From Pseudorhodobacter aquimaris (GTDB lineage: Bacteria; Pseudomonadota; Alphaproteobacteria; Rhodobacterales; Rhodobacteraceae): 64,000 nt of DNA. A program made the position numbers and the translations under genes. The DNA lies in assembly GCF_001202025.1 (NCBI RefSeq), contig NZ_LGHS01000014.1, forward strand, positions 1 through 64,000, read 5' to 3'. Positions 17,124 to 25,004 of this stretch are shown here, one piece after another. Position 1 is the first letter of the stretch. Each line of letters begins with the position of its first letter. The notes under the pieces were generated by a model. That model made no database searches. It saw nothing but the letters and a program-made list of their open reading frames with translations, and was not told where the DNA came from.

Positions 17124-18524
17124 ATGCAATTCATTGAAAACCGCACCTTCGATGAACTCCAGATCGGTGATTTTGCCGAGATTAAACGCACCCTGAAGGC
17201 TGAGGATATCGAGCTGTTCGCCATCATGTCGGGGGATGTGAACCCCGCCCATGTTGATGCCGAATATGCCAGCTCTGACATGTTTCACAAGGTGATCGCC
17301 CATGGCATGTGGGGGGGGGCGCTGATCTCTACGGTCCTAGGCACCGAGTTGCCGGGGCCGGGCACGATCTATCTGGACCAAAGCCTGAGCTTTCGGGGCG
17401 CGGTCGGGGTGGGCGATACCGTCACCGTGCGTGTCACCGTGGCCGAGAAAACCGAGAAACATCACCATGTGACGCTGGATTGTCTTTGCACCAACCAGAA
17501 CGGTGATGAGGTTATCAAGGGCCAAGCTTTGGTCATCGCCCCCACCACCAAGGTCCGCCGCCCCCGCGTGACCCTGCCAGAGGTGCATCTGCATGAACCG
17601 GGCGCGCGATTCAATGCGCTGGTCAAGGCCGCCGCCGATCTGCCGCCCGTGCGCACGGGCGTCGTCCATCCCTGTGATGCGCTGTCACTGGAGGGCGCGC
17701 TGGAGGCCCATGCTCGGGGCATGATCATCCCCGTTCTGGTCGGCCCCGAGGCCAAGATCAGGGCCGTGGCCGCCGAGGCCGGGCGCGACCTGACCGGCAT
17801 CGAGATTGTCGACACCCCCCACAGCCATGCCGCCGCCGAAACCGCCGTGACGCTGGCACGGGCAGGCAAGGTGGATATGCTGATGAAGGGGAAACTACAC
17901 ACCGATGAATTGCTGACCCCGATCCTGCACAAGGAGACCGGCCTGCGCACAGAGCGTCGGATGACCCATATCTTTGCGCTTGATGTGCCGAATTACCCCA
18001 AACCGCTGTTTATCAGCGATGCCGCGATCAACATCTTTCCCAACCTACAGGCCAAACGCGATATCGTGCAAAACGCCATCGACCTTGCCATCGCGCTTGG
18101 GATCGAGGTGCCAAAGGTCGCGCTGCTTTCGGCAGTGGAAACCGTCACCTCCAGCATCCCCTCCACGCTTGAGGCCGCCGCATTGTGCAAGATGGCAGAT
18201 CGCGGGCAGATCACCGGCGGGTTGCTTGACGGGCCGCTTGCCTTTGACAATGCCGTGTCGCTTTCGGCGGCCAAGGCCAAGGGCATCCAGTCCGAAGTTG
18301 CGGGCCAAAGCGATATCCTGATCGTACCGGATCTGGAGGCGGGTAATATGGTGGCCAAACAGCTAATCTATCTGGCCGGGGCCGATGCGGCGGGGATTGT
18401 GCTGGGCGCGCGTATTCCTATCGTCTTGACCAGCCGCGCGGATGGGGTGATGTCGCGCCTTGCCTCAACCGCGATGGCGCAGATATATGTGCATCACAAA
18501 ACCACCATCGGAGGCCTGACATGA
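17124..18524 (+). CDS. MaoC enoyl-CoA hydratase / phosphate acetyl(butyryl)transferase fusion
   Basis: 466 residues in two domains. Residues 1-140 are a MaoC hot-dog hydratase with the signature SGDVNPAHVDAEYA and KVIAHGMWGGALIS. Residues about 165-460 are a PTA_PTB domain (DALSLEGALEAHARG, VDMLMKGKLHTDELL, GPLAFDNAVS, AGNMVAKQLIYLAGADAAG). The first part would hydrate crotonyl-CoA to (R)-3-hydroxybutyryl-CoA, which PhaC polymerises. The second would exchange CoA for phosphate, giving acyl-phosphate for the next gene, acetate kinase (4-bp overlap). It is a known fusion type in alphaproteobacteria. Confidence 0.88.
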   Translation: MQFIENRTFDELQIGDFAEIKRTLKAEDIELFAIMSGDVNPAHVDAEYASSDMFHKVIAHGMWGGALISTVLGTELPGPGTIYLDQSLSFRGAVGVGDTVTVRVTVAEKTEKHHHVTLDCLCTNQNGDEVIKGQALVIAPTTKVRRPRVTLPEVHLHEPGARFNALVKAAADLPPVRTGVVHPCDALSLEGALEAHARGMIIPVLVGPEAKIRAVAAEAGRDLTGIEIVDTPHSHAAAETAVTLARAGKVDMLMKGKLHTDELLTPILHKETGLRTERRMTHIFALDVPNYPKPLFISDAAINIFPNLQAKRDIVQNAIDLAIALGIEVPKVALLSAVETVTSSIPSTLEAAALCKMADRGQITGGLLDGPLAFDNAVSLSAAKAKGIQSEVAGQSDILIVPDLEAGNMVAKQLIYLAGADAAGIVLGARIPIVLTSRADGVMSRLASTAMAQIYVHHKTTIGGLT

Positions 18525-19696
18525 GCGAGGTTTTTCTGACGCTGAACGCAGGCTCCTCCAGCATCAAATTCGCGGTTTATGACGCGCATGACCCCTCCCC
18601 CACCCCGCGCCTTGGCGGCAAGATCGCAGGGATCGGCAGCGCGCCGGTCTTTGCCGCGCGCGATGCCAGCGGGGCGGCGGTGGATAAAGGCGCACTGGCC
18701 GCGCTGGACCAAGACGCCAGCCATGACGCCCTGATCGCGCTTTTGCTCCCATGGATTGCGGCGCATCAAAACGGCGCGGCGCCCTTGGCCGTGGGGCACC
18801 GTGTCGTGCATGGCGGGCAAGATTTCATCGCGCCGACCGTGGTGGATGAGGCCATTCTGACGCAGTTGGAAACCCTGAACCCGCTGGCGCCTCTGCACCA
18901 GCCGCATAACCTCGGGGCCATTCGGGCGGTGGCAAACCTTTATCCCGACATCCCCCAGATCGCCTGTTTCGACACCGCGTTTCACCACACCCAGGACCGG
19001 CTGGCCAAGCTGTTCGCCCTGCCGCGTGACCTGACCGACCAAGGCATCATCCGCTACGGCTTTCACGGGTTGTCCTATGATTATATCGCCAGCACCCTGC
19101 CCGAACATCTGCCCGGGGCGCGCCGTGTGGTGGTTGCCCATCTGGGCAATGGTGCCAGCATGTGCGCGATGCGCGACGGACAGAGCATGGCCACCAGCAT
19201 GGGCTTTACCGCGCTGGACGGCTTGATGATGGGCAGACGCTGCGGGGCGCTCGATCCGGGGGTGATCCTCTATCTGATGCAATCCGAAGGGATGGACCCC
19301 GAGGCGATCAAGGACCTGCTCTATAATCAATCCGGCCTTTACGGGGTGTCGCAGATCAGCAACGACATGCAGATCCTGCAAGAGGCCAATACCCCCGAGG
19401 CCGAAGAGGCGATCGCGCTTTATTGCTATCGCGCGGCGGGGGTTCTGGCGGGGTTGCTGCCCGCGATCGGGGGGCTGGACGCCTTGGTCTTTACCGCCGG
19501 TATCGGGGAAAACGCGCCGCTTGTGCGCCGCAAGATCTGTGAACATCTGCGCTGGTTGGGGGTGGCGATTGACAGCGCGGCGAATGCCAGCAATGCCACC
19601 ACCATTTCCACGCTGCAATCGCAGGTCTCGGTGCTGGTCATCCCCACGAACGAAGAGGCCGTCGTGGTCAATGCCTGTCGCGCGCTTGTCCTATAG
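18521..19696 (+). CDS. ackA: Acetate kinase
   Basis: 391 residues with the acetate/butyrate kinase pattern: FLTLNAGSSSIKFAVYD at the N-terminus, AVGHRVVHGGQDF near residue 87, ACFDTAFHHT near residue 147, VAHLGNGASMCAM near residue 205, TALDGLMMGRRCGALDPG near residue 227 and VFTAGIGENAPLVRRK near residue 325. It makes ATP from acetyl-phosphate. Its start overlaps the maoC-pta stop by 4 bp, so Pta and AckA are produced together. It is the last gene of the phaC operon and would give substrate-level ATP when respiration is limited. Confidence 0.92.
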   Translation: MSEVFLTLNAGSSSIKFAVYDAHDPSPTPRLGGKIAGIGSAPVFAARDASGAAVDKGALAALDQDASHDALIALLLPWIAAHQNGAAPLAVGHRVVHGGQDFIAPTVVDEAILTQLETLNPLAPLHQPHNLGAIRAVANLYPDIPQIACFDTAFHHTQDRLAKLFALPRDLTDQGIIRYGFHGLSYDYIASTLPEHLPGARRVVVAHLGNGASMCAMRDGQSMATSMGFTALDGLMMGRRCGALDPGVILYLMQSEGMDPEAIKDLLYNQSGLYGVSQISNDMQILQEANTPEAEEAIALYCYRAAGVLAGLLPAIGGLDALVFTAGIGENAPLVRRKICEHLRWLGVAIDSAANASNATTISTLQSQVSVLVIPTNEEAVVVNACRALVL

Positions 19697-19716
19697 GGCG
19701 GGTTTGCGCCGACATG

Positions 19717-19765
19717 TTGACGCCGATCAATAACGCCACGGCATATTCGTGTATACTGTATGGAC
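19717..19765 (+). promoter_or_regulatory. Class II Fnr-type promoter of the phasin-usp unit
   Basis: TTGACGCCGATCAA at 19717-19730 differs from the Fnr consensus TTGAT-N4-ATCAA at one base. A -10 hexamer TATACT lies at 19752-19757. With a start site about 7 bp later (near 19765), the box centre falls at -41.5, the classic position for Fnr activation. Confidence 0.65.
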
Positions 19766-19790
19766 AGCAACACAGATAAGGGGACGTATC

Positions 19791-20126
19791 ATGAACAACA
19801 GCGATAAGACCTCCACAATGGTTGACCTGATGAAAACCATGCAAGAGGCCGGACTGAAATCCATGCCTTTTCAGGGAACGGACTGGCTGACGACCATGGC
19901 CGATATCAGCAGCGAAGTGATGAATTTCACGGCCGCCCGTCTTAAGGAAGATGTCAAGACACAGCAGGCCTTGATGCAGGCAAAAGATCTGGCCGCGGTA
20001 CAGCATATTCATGCAGAATTCTTTCAAAAGGCGATGGATGATTATGCCGCCCAAACCGCCAAGCTGATGAGTATGGGGCGGGCCTTGACACCGGGCACCC
20101 AGGATCCGGCCAAAACCAAGGGCTGA
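19791..20126 (+). CDS. phaP: Phasin-family PHB granule protein
   Basis: 111 residues, amphipathic and helical throughout (MNNSDKTSTMVDLMKTMQEA, then SEVMNFTAARLKEDVKTQQA, then HIHAEFFQKAMDDYAAQ), matching the Phasin_2 type (PF09361). Phasins coat PHB granules and limit their size. An AAGGGGACG ribosome-binding site precedes the ATG. Placement next to the phaC operon and under an Fnr-type promoter supports the call. The uspA gene follows after 30 bp and is probably cotranscribed. Confidence 0.75.
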   Translation: MNNSDKTSTMVDLMKTMQEAGLKSMPFQGTDWLTTMADISSEVMNFTAARLKEDVKTQQALMQAKDLAAVQHIHAEFFQKAMDDYAAQTAKLMSMGRALTPGTQDPAKTKG

Positions 20127-20156
20127 CAAAGCCACCCTCCTTGCAAGGACCACGAC

Positions 20157-21011
20157 ATGAAGAACAGCACCATCCTGATCGTAGCCGGCAAGGATGCACC
20201 CCTTGACCGGCTTGCCCAGAAGCTTGAATCCCTGCGCGCGATTCCCGCGCGCGCGGTGGTTCTGCTGGTCGCGAAAATGCCGATCTTTCCCTATTCCGCC
20301 ATCGGGTTGCCGCCCCTTGGCCCCATCGATATTCCGCCCGAATGGCAAGAGGATGTGGCGAACCTTCGCGCAGCCCTCAACGACAAGGCCCAAGCGGTTG
20401 AGGCCTTGCTGCAAGAGCATGACCTTTCAGGCGAGGTGGCAACCGAGGCCTGTGAGCCGTCGATGCTGGCCGATGTTATCGCGCGGCGGGCCATGCTTTG
20501 CGATATGGCGATCATCGATGAGGATCTGCGCACGCCAGAGCCGCTGTTTCGCGAGGCGGTTTTCGGGGTGTTATTCCGATCCCCCGCGGGGCTTTTGCTG
20601 AACGACCCCAAGGCCGCCGCGCTGAATGGTCCCAAACGGGTCTTTGTGGCGTGGAACAGCCATCTGCATTCGGCCCGTGCCGTGCATCAGGCCCTGCCGC
20701 TTTTGCGTCGGGCCGATGAGGTGGTCATCGCCAGCTTCGACCCCGTCATGACCGAGTTTCGTGAGGGCGAGGACCCCGGTGCCGATGTCGCCAAATGGCT
20801 GACCCATCACGGATGCACCGTCACCGTTCAGCAATACCCCAGCGGCGGCAAGGACATCGCGGACTGCATCCTTGACCGCTCCAAGGAGATGGGCGCGGAT
20901 TTGATCGTCATGGGTGCCTATGGGCGGTCCAGAATGCGCGAGACCATCTTTGGCGGCACCACGCACAGCATGATCGCACAATCAGACCGCCCCGTCTTTT
21001 TGGGCCGCTAG
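20157..21011 (+). CDS. Universal stress protein, UspA family, tandem domains
   Basis: 284 residues. The C-terminal half is a full UspA domain: KRVFVAWNSHLHSARAVHQA near residue 160, ending with the ATP-binding loop VMGAYGRSRMRETIFGGTTH (G-2x-G-9x-G-S/T pattern). The N-terminal half (MKNSTILIVAGKDAPLDRLA) is a diverged copy lacking that loop. UspA proteins bind nucleotides and support survival under starvation or anoxia. Cotranscription with the phasin gene behind an Fnr-type promoter fits a low-oxygen response. RBS AAGGACC precedes the ATG. Confidence 0.82.
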   Translation: MKNSTILIVAGKDAPLDRLAQKLESLRAIPARAVVLLVAKMPIFPYSAIGLPPLGPIDIPPEWQEDVANLRAALNDKAQAVEALLQEHDLSGEVATEACEPSMLADVIARRAMLCDMAIIDEDLRTPEPLFREAVFGVLFRSPAGLLLNDPKAAALNGPKRVFVAWNSHLHSARAVHQALPLLRRADEVVIASFDPVMTEFREGEDPGADVAKWLTHHGCTVTVQQYPSGGKDIADCILDRSKEMGADLIVMGAYGRSRMRETIFGGTTHSMIAQSDRPVFLGR

Positions 21012-21043
21012 TTCATTGGGGGCGGGGACGATCTTGTCGGCCC

Positions 21044-22150
21044 CTACTGCCAATCATGCGACCACCACGCCTTTGCATAACGGTTTGCCTGCGCAACCCA
21101 ATCGATACTTGCTGTATTTGACCCAGCCGGGCCGGTGTTCCAAAAGGGCTGCTCTGCAAGAATCGCCTCATCGCGCGCAGAGGTCGTCGCCGCATAATCG
21201 ACAATGCGCTGCCCTTCGCGAAATGTGGCCAAGGATTGCTGCCAAACGGTGCCGTTCAGTGTTAACCCCAACTTTTGTTTCTTGGGGTTATATTCGGCGG
21301 TGAACAGTGTCCCGAACCCCTCGGCATACCGGTCTTGTAGCAAGGGCGATTTCAGGAAATGCCGTTTCAACTTGCGCGGCTTGACCCGCAATTCGTCCAG
21401 ATAGGCATGGCGTTCAAAGCTGCGGGTAAAGCCGGGGCGATCGGCCAGGCCGTTCTGGTGATTGGTCGCAAACGCCCTGGGCATCACCGTCACGCCCCCG
21501 CCGGGCGAAAGCTCCACACCGACTGTTTTGCCAGTCGCGTCGGCAAGCACAAGGTTATAGGCCATATGTGACGGCACCCGCCGCAGTACAGCCAGGGCGG
21601 CATCAACACTGTCGCAGGTTTCTAAAATGTAGCGCAATATGGTCGTGACACCAAACCCCTGCCCCGTTTCCGCCCGCCCGCCATAGGCCAGCGCCACAGT
21701 CAGCCCCGCATCATTGATACCATCAGACAGGCCCCACAAAAACTCTACCATCCCCATAACCGCACGCCCGGTCCATTCGGTGCGCAGCAGCAGACCCTCA
21801 TTCAGCGCGGGCGAGAGGTCATAGTTTCGCACCAGACGCACATTCTTTTTGCCCGCAACCGCCGCAAGCGAGCAGCCCCCCAGATAGGTCGGCGGGCACC
21901 ATGTCGATAAAAACCGCGCGGCACGGTCAGACCCGCCCGCGACCCGCACCAAACGATCATATACTGTCACCATCTCAGGCATATACAGCTGCATGGCTGC
22001 GCGACAATCTGCGCGGTTTGGCCCGTTGTCACCGCCCCGCGCAATGAACCATGCCTCATAGGCAGGCCAGGACCGCTGCCAGCGCGCATGCCATTTCGGG
22101 CCCGCGGTTTGCTCATCCACCGCGTCAAATGTCAGGGTCATCTGTGTCAT
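21044..22150 (-). CDS. C45-family autoproteolytic Ntn-hydrolase / acyltransferase
   Basis: 368 residues similar to the acyl-CoA:6-aminopenicillanate acyltransferase (peptidase C45) superfamily. The probable autoprocessing nucleophile is Cys in YLGGCSLAAV near residue 93, followed by VRLVRNYDLSP near residue 107, GLSDGINDAGLTVALAYGG near residue 140 and the substrate-pocket segment FATNHQNG. Such enzymes hydrolyse or transfer acyl groups on amides. It begins 1 bp after the PHB-depolymerase-type gene ends, so the two form an operon. The substrate is unknown; an acyl-ester or amide related to PHB breakdown is conceivable. The ATG at 22150 is preferred over the longer frame. Confidence 0.72.
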   Translation of the reverse strand: MTQMTLTFDAVDEQTAGPKWHARWQRSWPAYEAWFIARGGDNGPNRADCRAAMQLYMPEMVTVYDRLVRVAGGSDRAARFLSTWCPPTYLGGCSLAAVAGKKNVRLVRNYDLSPALNEGLLLRTEWTGRAVMGMVEFLWGLSDGINDAGLTVALAYGGRAETGQGFGVTTILRYILETCDSVDAALAVLRRVPSHMAYNLVLADATGKTVGVELSPGGGVTVMPRAFATNHQNGLADRPGFTRSFERHAYLDELRVKPRKLKRHFLKSPLLQDRYAEGFGTLFTAEYNPKKQKLGLTLNGTVWQQSLATFREGQRIVDYAATTSARDEAILAEQPFWNTGPAGSNTASIDWVAQANRYAKAWWSHDWQ

Positions 22151-22151
22151 G

Positions 22152-23186
22152 TCACTGCCCTTTACCGCTGGCATCAAAGAAGAACCGGATCATTTCGGCG
22201 CTGGCATCTGGCCCGGTTGTATCGGTATAGGACCCGGCAGCCTGCCCGCCCGACCACGCATGGCCAAGACCTGTGATCTGCCAATGCTCCAACATGTCGC
22301 GTCCATCGGGGTCTGTGGCAATGATGCGCGAATAGCTGCGCCCGTTGATTTGCCCGCTTTGCCGGTCTTCAATCACCTGCCGCGCGCCTCCGACCAGCGC
22401 CCGTTGCACGATCCTGTCACCGTTTGACGGGTGCACCGTTGCATCGGCTGTGCCGTGAAACACAATCGTGCGGATCGTACTGCCAGATCCGGCCGGAGCC
22501 GCCTCGGTCACCGTTCCCGCCATCGCAGCAAAGGCCGATGGCACATCTTTGGCCGCGCCCACGGGCAGGCCGGAATGGGCGCCGATGGCGGCAAACACAT
22601 CCGGATAGGCCTCGCCCAAAATCGCAGCCATGGCCGCACCCGCAGACAGACCAGCGACAAAGGTGGCATCACGGCCGACCCCATGCACAGAACAGATTTT
22701 GCGGGTCAGCCCGGCCAGAATTGCAGGCTCTCCCCTGCCCCGCTTCTGGTCGCCGCGGCTGAACCAGTTCCAGCATGATTGCGCATTCCCACCGCGCGAT
22801 TGCGCCGGATAGACCAAGACAAAGCCATGACGGTCGGCAAGCTGGTTCATCCCTGTGCCTGCCGCGAAATCCTCGGGGTTCTGGGTGCAGCCATGCAGCA
22901 TGACAACCACGCCTGTCACCCCACCACTGCGAGGCGCAGGGATATAGGTGCGATAGGCGCGCGATCCGGCATCACAGGTAAAGGTATCACTGGCAAAAAC
23001 GGCACCTTCGGGCAAAACCGGTGCAGCCGCGCCACCACCCAGTTGCGCCAGCAAACCGTTCAGCCCCCCCTGCCCCGATGGCGGCAAAAGCCCGTGTTGG
23101 CCAAGCGTGCGTGCCACAAGGTCATTGGCGGCAAGACGTGCGTCAGCCTGCGCCGGGCGCCATGCGCCCGCGTTAAATCGTTTCAT
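22152..23186 (-). CDS. PHB-depolymerase-family esterase
   Basis: 344 residues of the LpqC/esterase_phb family. Blocks are VVVMLHGCTQNPEDFAAGTG near residue 98 (oxyanion), LVYPAQSRGGNAQSCWNWF near residue 125, nucleophile box FVAGLSAGAAMAA near residue 178, the acid region VFHGTADATVHP near residue 258 and the catalytic His in GLGHAWSGG near residue 308. No clear signal peptide is seen, so it may act on intracellular polymer or oligomers. It lies 21 bp after the RHH regulator and 1 bp before the C45 hydrolase, and close to phaC and a phasin gene, which supports a role in PHB turnover. Confidence 0.82.
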   Translation of the reverse strand: MKRFNAGAWRPAQADARLAANDLVARTLGQHGLLPPSGQGGLNGLLAQLGGGAAAPVLPEGAVFASDTFTCDAGSRAYRTYIPAPRSGGVTGVVVMLHGCTQNPEDFAAGTGMNQLADRHGFVLVYPAQSRGGNAQSCWNWFSRGDQKRGRGEPAILAGLTRKICSVHGVGRDATFVAGLSAGAAMAAILGEAYPDVFAAIGAHSGLPVGAAKDVPSAFAAMAGTVTEAAPAGSGSTIRTIVFHGTADATVHPSNGDRIVQRALVGGARQVIEDRQSGQINGRSYSRIIATDPDGRDMLEHWQITGLGHAWSGGQAAGSYTDTTGPDASAEMIRFFFDASGKGQ

Positions 23187-23207
23187 GTCTTTTATCCTTA
23201 ACTTGCG

Positions 23208-23624
23208 CTATTTGATCCGGTCAGCCAGCGCTTTTCTAATATCTGCACTGGCCTGCAAGGCACCCAGCACGGTAATCGATCCGATCGTCTGCAAGGCCAG
23301 ATTCGGCGTCACATCGCTGGCGATACGTGCCAAGCCCACGACCTTGACATGCAGCACCTCACCCGCGTCACGCAGCGCTTCCAGATCCGCTTTGGAATAG
23401 TCGCGCAGGCCCAGCTCCATCGTGTGGCGTTCCAACGTGGTGCGCACCGTATCGACATGGCTGTCCAGTTGGTTGCGGATCGCGGTGCGGATGAAGTCAC
23501 TCCGGTTTGAGTAGAACCCCTCCTGCACCAGCAGATCGATCCGGCCCAGATCAACGAAGCCAAGATTGATTGTGATCTTTTCATTCTCGGGCTGCTTCTC
23601 GCGCAGCTGTTTGACGTTGCTCAC
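23208..23624 (-). CDS. Ribbon-helix-helix (CopG-like) transcriptional regulator
   Basis: 138 residues. Residues about 15-60 match an RHH DNA-binding fold: ENEKITINLGFVDLGRIDLL as the beta-strand/helix A region, then NRSDFIRTAIRNQLDSHVD as helix B. The C-terminal half (ADLEALRDAGEVLHVKVVGL) ends in an amphipathic helix, probably for oligomerisation or ligand sensing. It is the first gene of the operon with the esterase and C45 hydrolase. Tandem repeats directly upstream (23641-23671) look like its own operator, implying autoregulation. Confidence 0.75.
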   Translation of the reverse strand: MSNVKQLREKQPENEKITINLGFVDLGRIDLLVQEGFYSNRSDFIRTAIRNQLDSHVDTVRTTLERHTMELGLRDYSKADLEALRDAGEVLHVKVVGLARIASDVTPNLALQTIGSITVLGALQASADIRKALADRIK

Positions 23625-23640
23625 ATCGATTCTCCATCTG

Positions 23641-23671
23641 TATGGATGTTATATGGATGTAAAATGAATCA
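23641..23671 (-). promoter_or_regulatory. Tandem 11-bp-spaced operator repeats before the RHH gene
   Basis: TATGGATGT occurs at 23641-23649 and 23652-23660. A third, degenerate copy (AATGAATCA) falls at 23663-23671, keeping an 11-bp period. Repeats on one face of the helix, 17 bp upstream of the RHH start codon, are typical of cooperative RHH operators. Confidence 0.55.
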
Positions 23672-23787
23672 AGTTCAAGCCCTGGCACGGACAGCAAACA
23701 TAAATTGGCCGATCGCTTATGGCCTGCGCCGCACCCATCGCGGGTCACAGTATATTTATCAGGCCCCGCAGCCAACGCACGATTTCG

Positions 23788-23812
23788 GGAACCGCAGGCG
23801 GGTTGCCGCGTT
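23788..23812 (+). promoter_or_regulatory. EcfG-like promoter GGAAC-N16-CGTT
   Basis: GGAAC at 23788-23792 and CGTT at 23809-23812 are separated by 16 bp, which fits the general-stress ECF sigma consensus of alphaproteobacteria (GGAAC-N16/17-CGTT). The predicted start site is about 50 bp upstream of the small membrane protein at 23869. Confidence 0.55.
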
Positions 23813-23868
23813 GGTGCAACATGCTGGCAAAACGGTCGGCAAAGTTTTCAAACAAGAGAGGGTTTGCA

Positions 23869-23943
23869 ATGCACAGTGTCATTTATCTGGTCGGCTTGGT
23901 GGTTGTTGTTATGGCGGTTTTGTCGTTTGTCGGGCTTGCCTAA
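23869..23943 (+). CDS. 24-residue single-helix membrane protein
   Basis: A small ORF of 24 codons starting MHSVIYLVGLVVVV and ending LSFVGLA. Almost the whole peptide is one hydrophobic transmembrane helix with a single His near the N-terminus. A strong GAGAGGG ribosome-binding site lies 4 bp before the ATG, and the EcfG-like promoter lies 60 bp further upstream. The next gene encodes a larger membrane protein 25 bp downstream, so they are likely cotranscribed. The function is unknown. The ribosome-binding site and context, not homology, support it. Confidence 0.6.
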   Translation: MHSVIYLVGLVVVVMAVLSFVGLA

Positions 23944-23968
23944 GCCATTTTCCAGAAAGGAAAAACCT

Positions 23969-24814
23969 ATGGAATATGCGAAAAAAACCGTTTCGGTTGT
24001 GGACTCTGATCTGCGCCATGTCGATTGGCCTGCGATCTTAGCTGGCGCCTTTCTGGCGACAGCTTTGACAATCGTTTTGATGTCATTCGGTGCGGCCTTT
24101 GGCTTGTCGATGGCAAGCCCTTTGTCCGGTGATGGCGTCTCGCTGCGCTGGATCACGATTGCCGGCGGTATCTGGATGATCTGGACCGCGGTCAGCAGCT
24201 TTGCTGCGGGCGGCTACTTGACCGGCCGTCTGCGCCGTCGTCTGGGTGACGCCAATGCGGATGAGATTGAGGCACGTGACGGCGCACATGGCGTTGTCGT
24301 TTGGGCTGTAGGTGCTATTTTCGGCGCTTTTCTCGCGATCAGTGGCATAACCGGCACCTTGTCGGCGGTTGGCAGCGGTGCAGCTTCGGCGCTTGAGGCG
24401 GCGGATACGCAGCTGGCTGAGGCGACATCCTACACCAGCGCGGAGCTTTTGCGCGGCGATGCGACCCAAGGGTCAGCCGAGGCAAAATCCGAAGTTGCCG
24501 CTATTCTTGCCAAGGGCATTGCAGCGGGCGAGGTTTCCGACGCTGACCGGCAATATCTGACCAATGTCGTGGTCGCTGAAACGCAGCTGGATCCGGCAAC
24601 TGCCGAAACCCGCGTCGATACGGCAATCAATGACGGTCTGGTCGCGCGCGCCAAAACGATTGAGGCGGTTGATCAAACCCGTATTGCAGGCATGATCGCC
24701 GCATTTGCCCTTGCTGCGACGATGCTTGTCAGCGCCGCAGCGGCCTATTTCGCGGCCGTTACCGGCGGCGCGCACCGTGATGCAAACCGCGGCTTTCGCA
24801 GCTACGGCCGCTAA
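23969..24814 (+). CDS. Multi-pass membrane protein of the stress island
   Basis: 281 residues from MEYAKKTVSVVDSDLRHVDW, preceded by GAAAGGA. Hydrophobic helices are visible near residues 20-42, 57-78, 108-132 and at the C-terminus (about 245-268). A roughly 100-residue soluble, alanine- and acid-rich segment lies between helices 3 and 4 (TQLAEATSYTSAELL, ILAKGIAAGEVSDADRQYL). The WPAILAGAFLATALTIVLMS start recalls the YrzE/TIGR04086-like family of alphaproteobacterial membrane proteins. No enzymatic motif is seen. It is flanked by two tiny membrane proteins, which suggests a small membrane complex. Confidence 0.65.
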   Translation: MEYAKKTVSVVDSDLRHVDWPAILAGAFLATALTIVLMSFGAAFGLSMASPLSGDGVSLRWITIAGGIWMIWTAVSSFAAGGYLTGRLRRRLGDANADEIEARDGAHGVVVWAVGAIFGAFLAISGITGTLSAVGSGAASALEAADTQLAEATSYTSAELLRGDATQGSAEAKSEVAAILAKGIAAGEVSDADRQYLTNVVVAETQLDPATAETRVDTAINDGLVARAKTIEAVDQTRIAGMIAAFALAATMLVSAAAAYFAAVTGGAHRDANRGFRSYGR

Positions 24815-24837
24815 TTCCAACACTCAAGGAGATTGCT

Positions 24838-24909
24838 ATGCCTGTTATCATCGCTTGGCTACTCGGCGCGCCATTATCGGTTTTGCTGATCATCCTGTTA
24901 CTCACCTAG
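24838..24909 (+). CDS. 23-residue hydrophobic membrane peptide
   Basis: 23 codons, beginning MPVIIAWLLGAPLSVLL and ending ILLLT. An AAGGAG Shine-Dalgarno lies 7 bp upstream of the ATG, and a strong terminator follows 7 bp after the stop, so the frame is neatly bounded. The peptide is one hydrophobic helix with a central Gly-Ala-Pro kink. Similar short peptides with a WLLG-x-PLS core are common but unassigned in Rhodobacteraceae. It is probably the last gene of the EcfG-type operon that starts near 23818. Confidence 0.65.
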   Translation: MPVIIAWLLGAPLSVLLIILLLT

Positions 24910-24915
24910 ACCGGC

Positions 24916-24946
24916 AAAAGCCCCCAGTGATCAACTGGGGGCTTTT
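24916..24946 (+). terminator. Strong intrinsic terminator
   Basis: AAAAGCCCCCAGT (24916-24928), loop GATCA, then the perfect complement ACTGGGGGCTTTT (24934-24946). The 13-bp stem carries A-tract and T-tract on its two sides, so it can act on transcripts from both strands. It closes the small-membrane-protein operon. Confidence 0.92.
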
Positions 24947-25004
24947 GTGATTGGGCCGCACCTTTGGGCCGTTGTTTTTCCTGACCGCCCGGCTTTGCGC
25001 AGGG

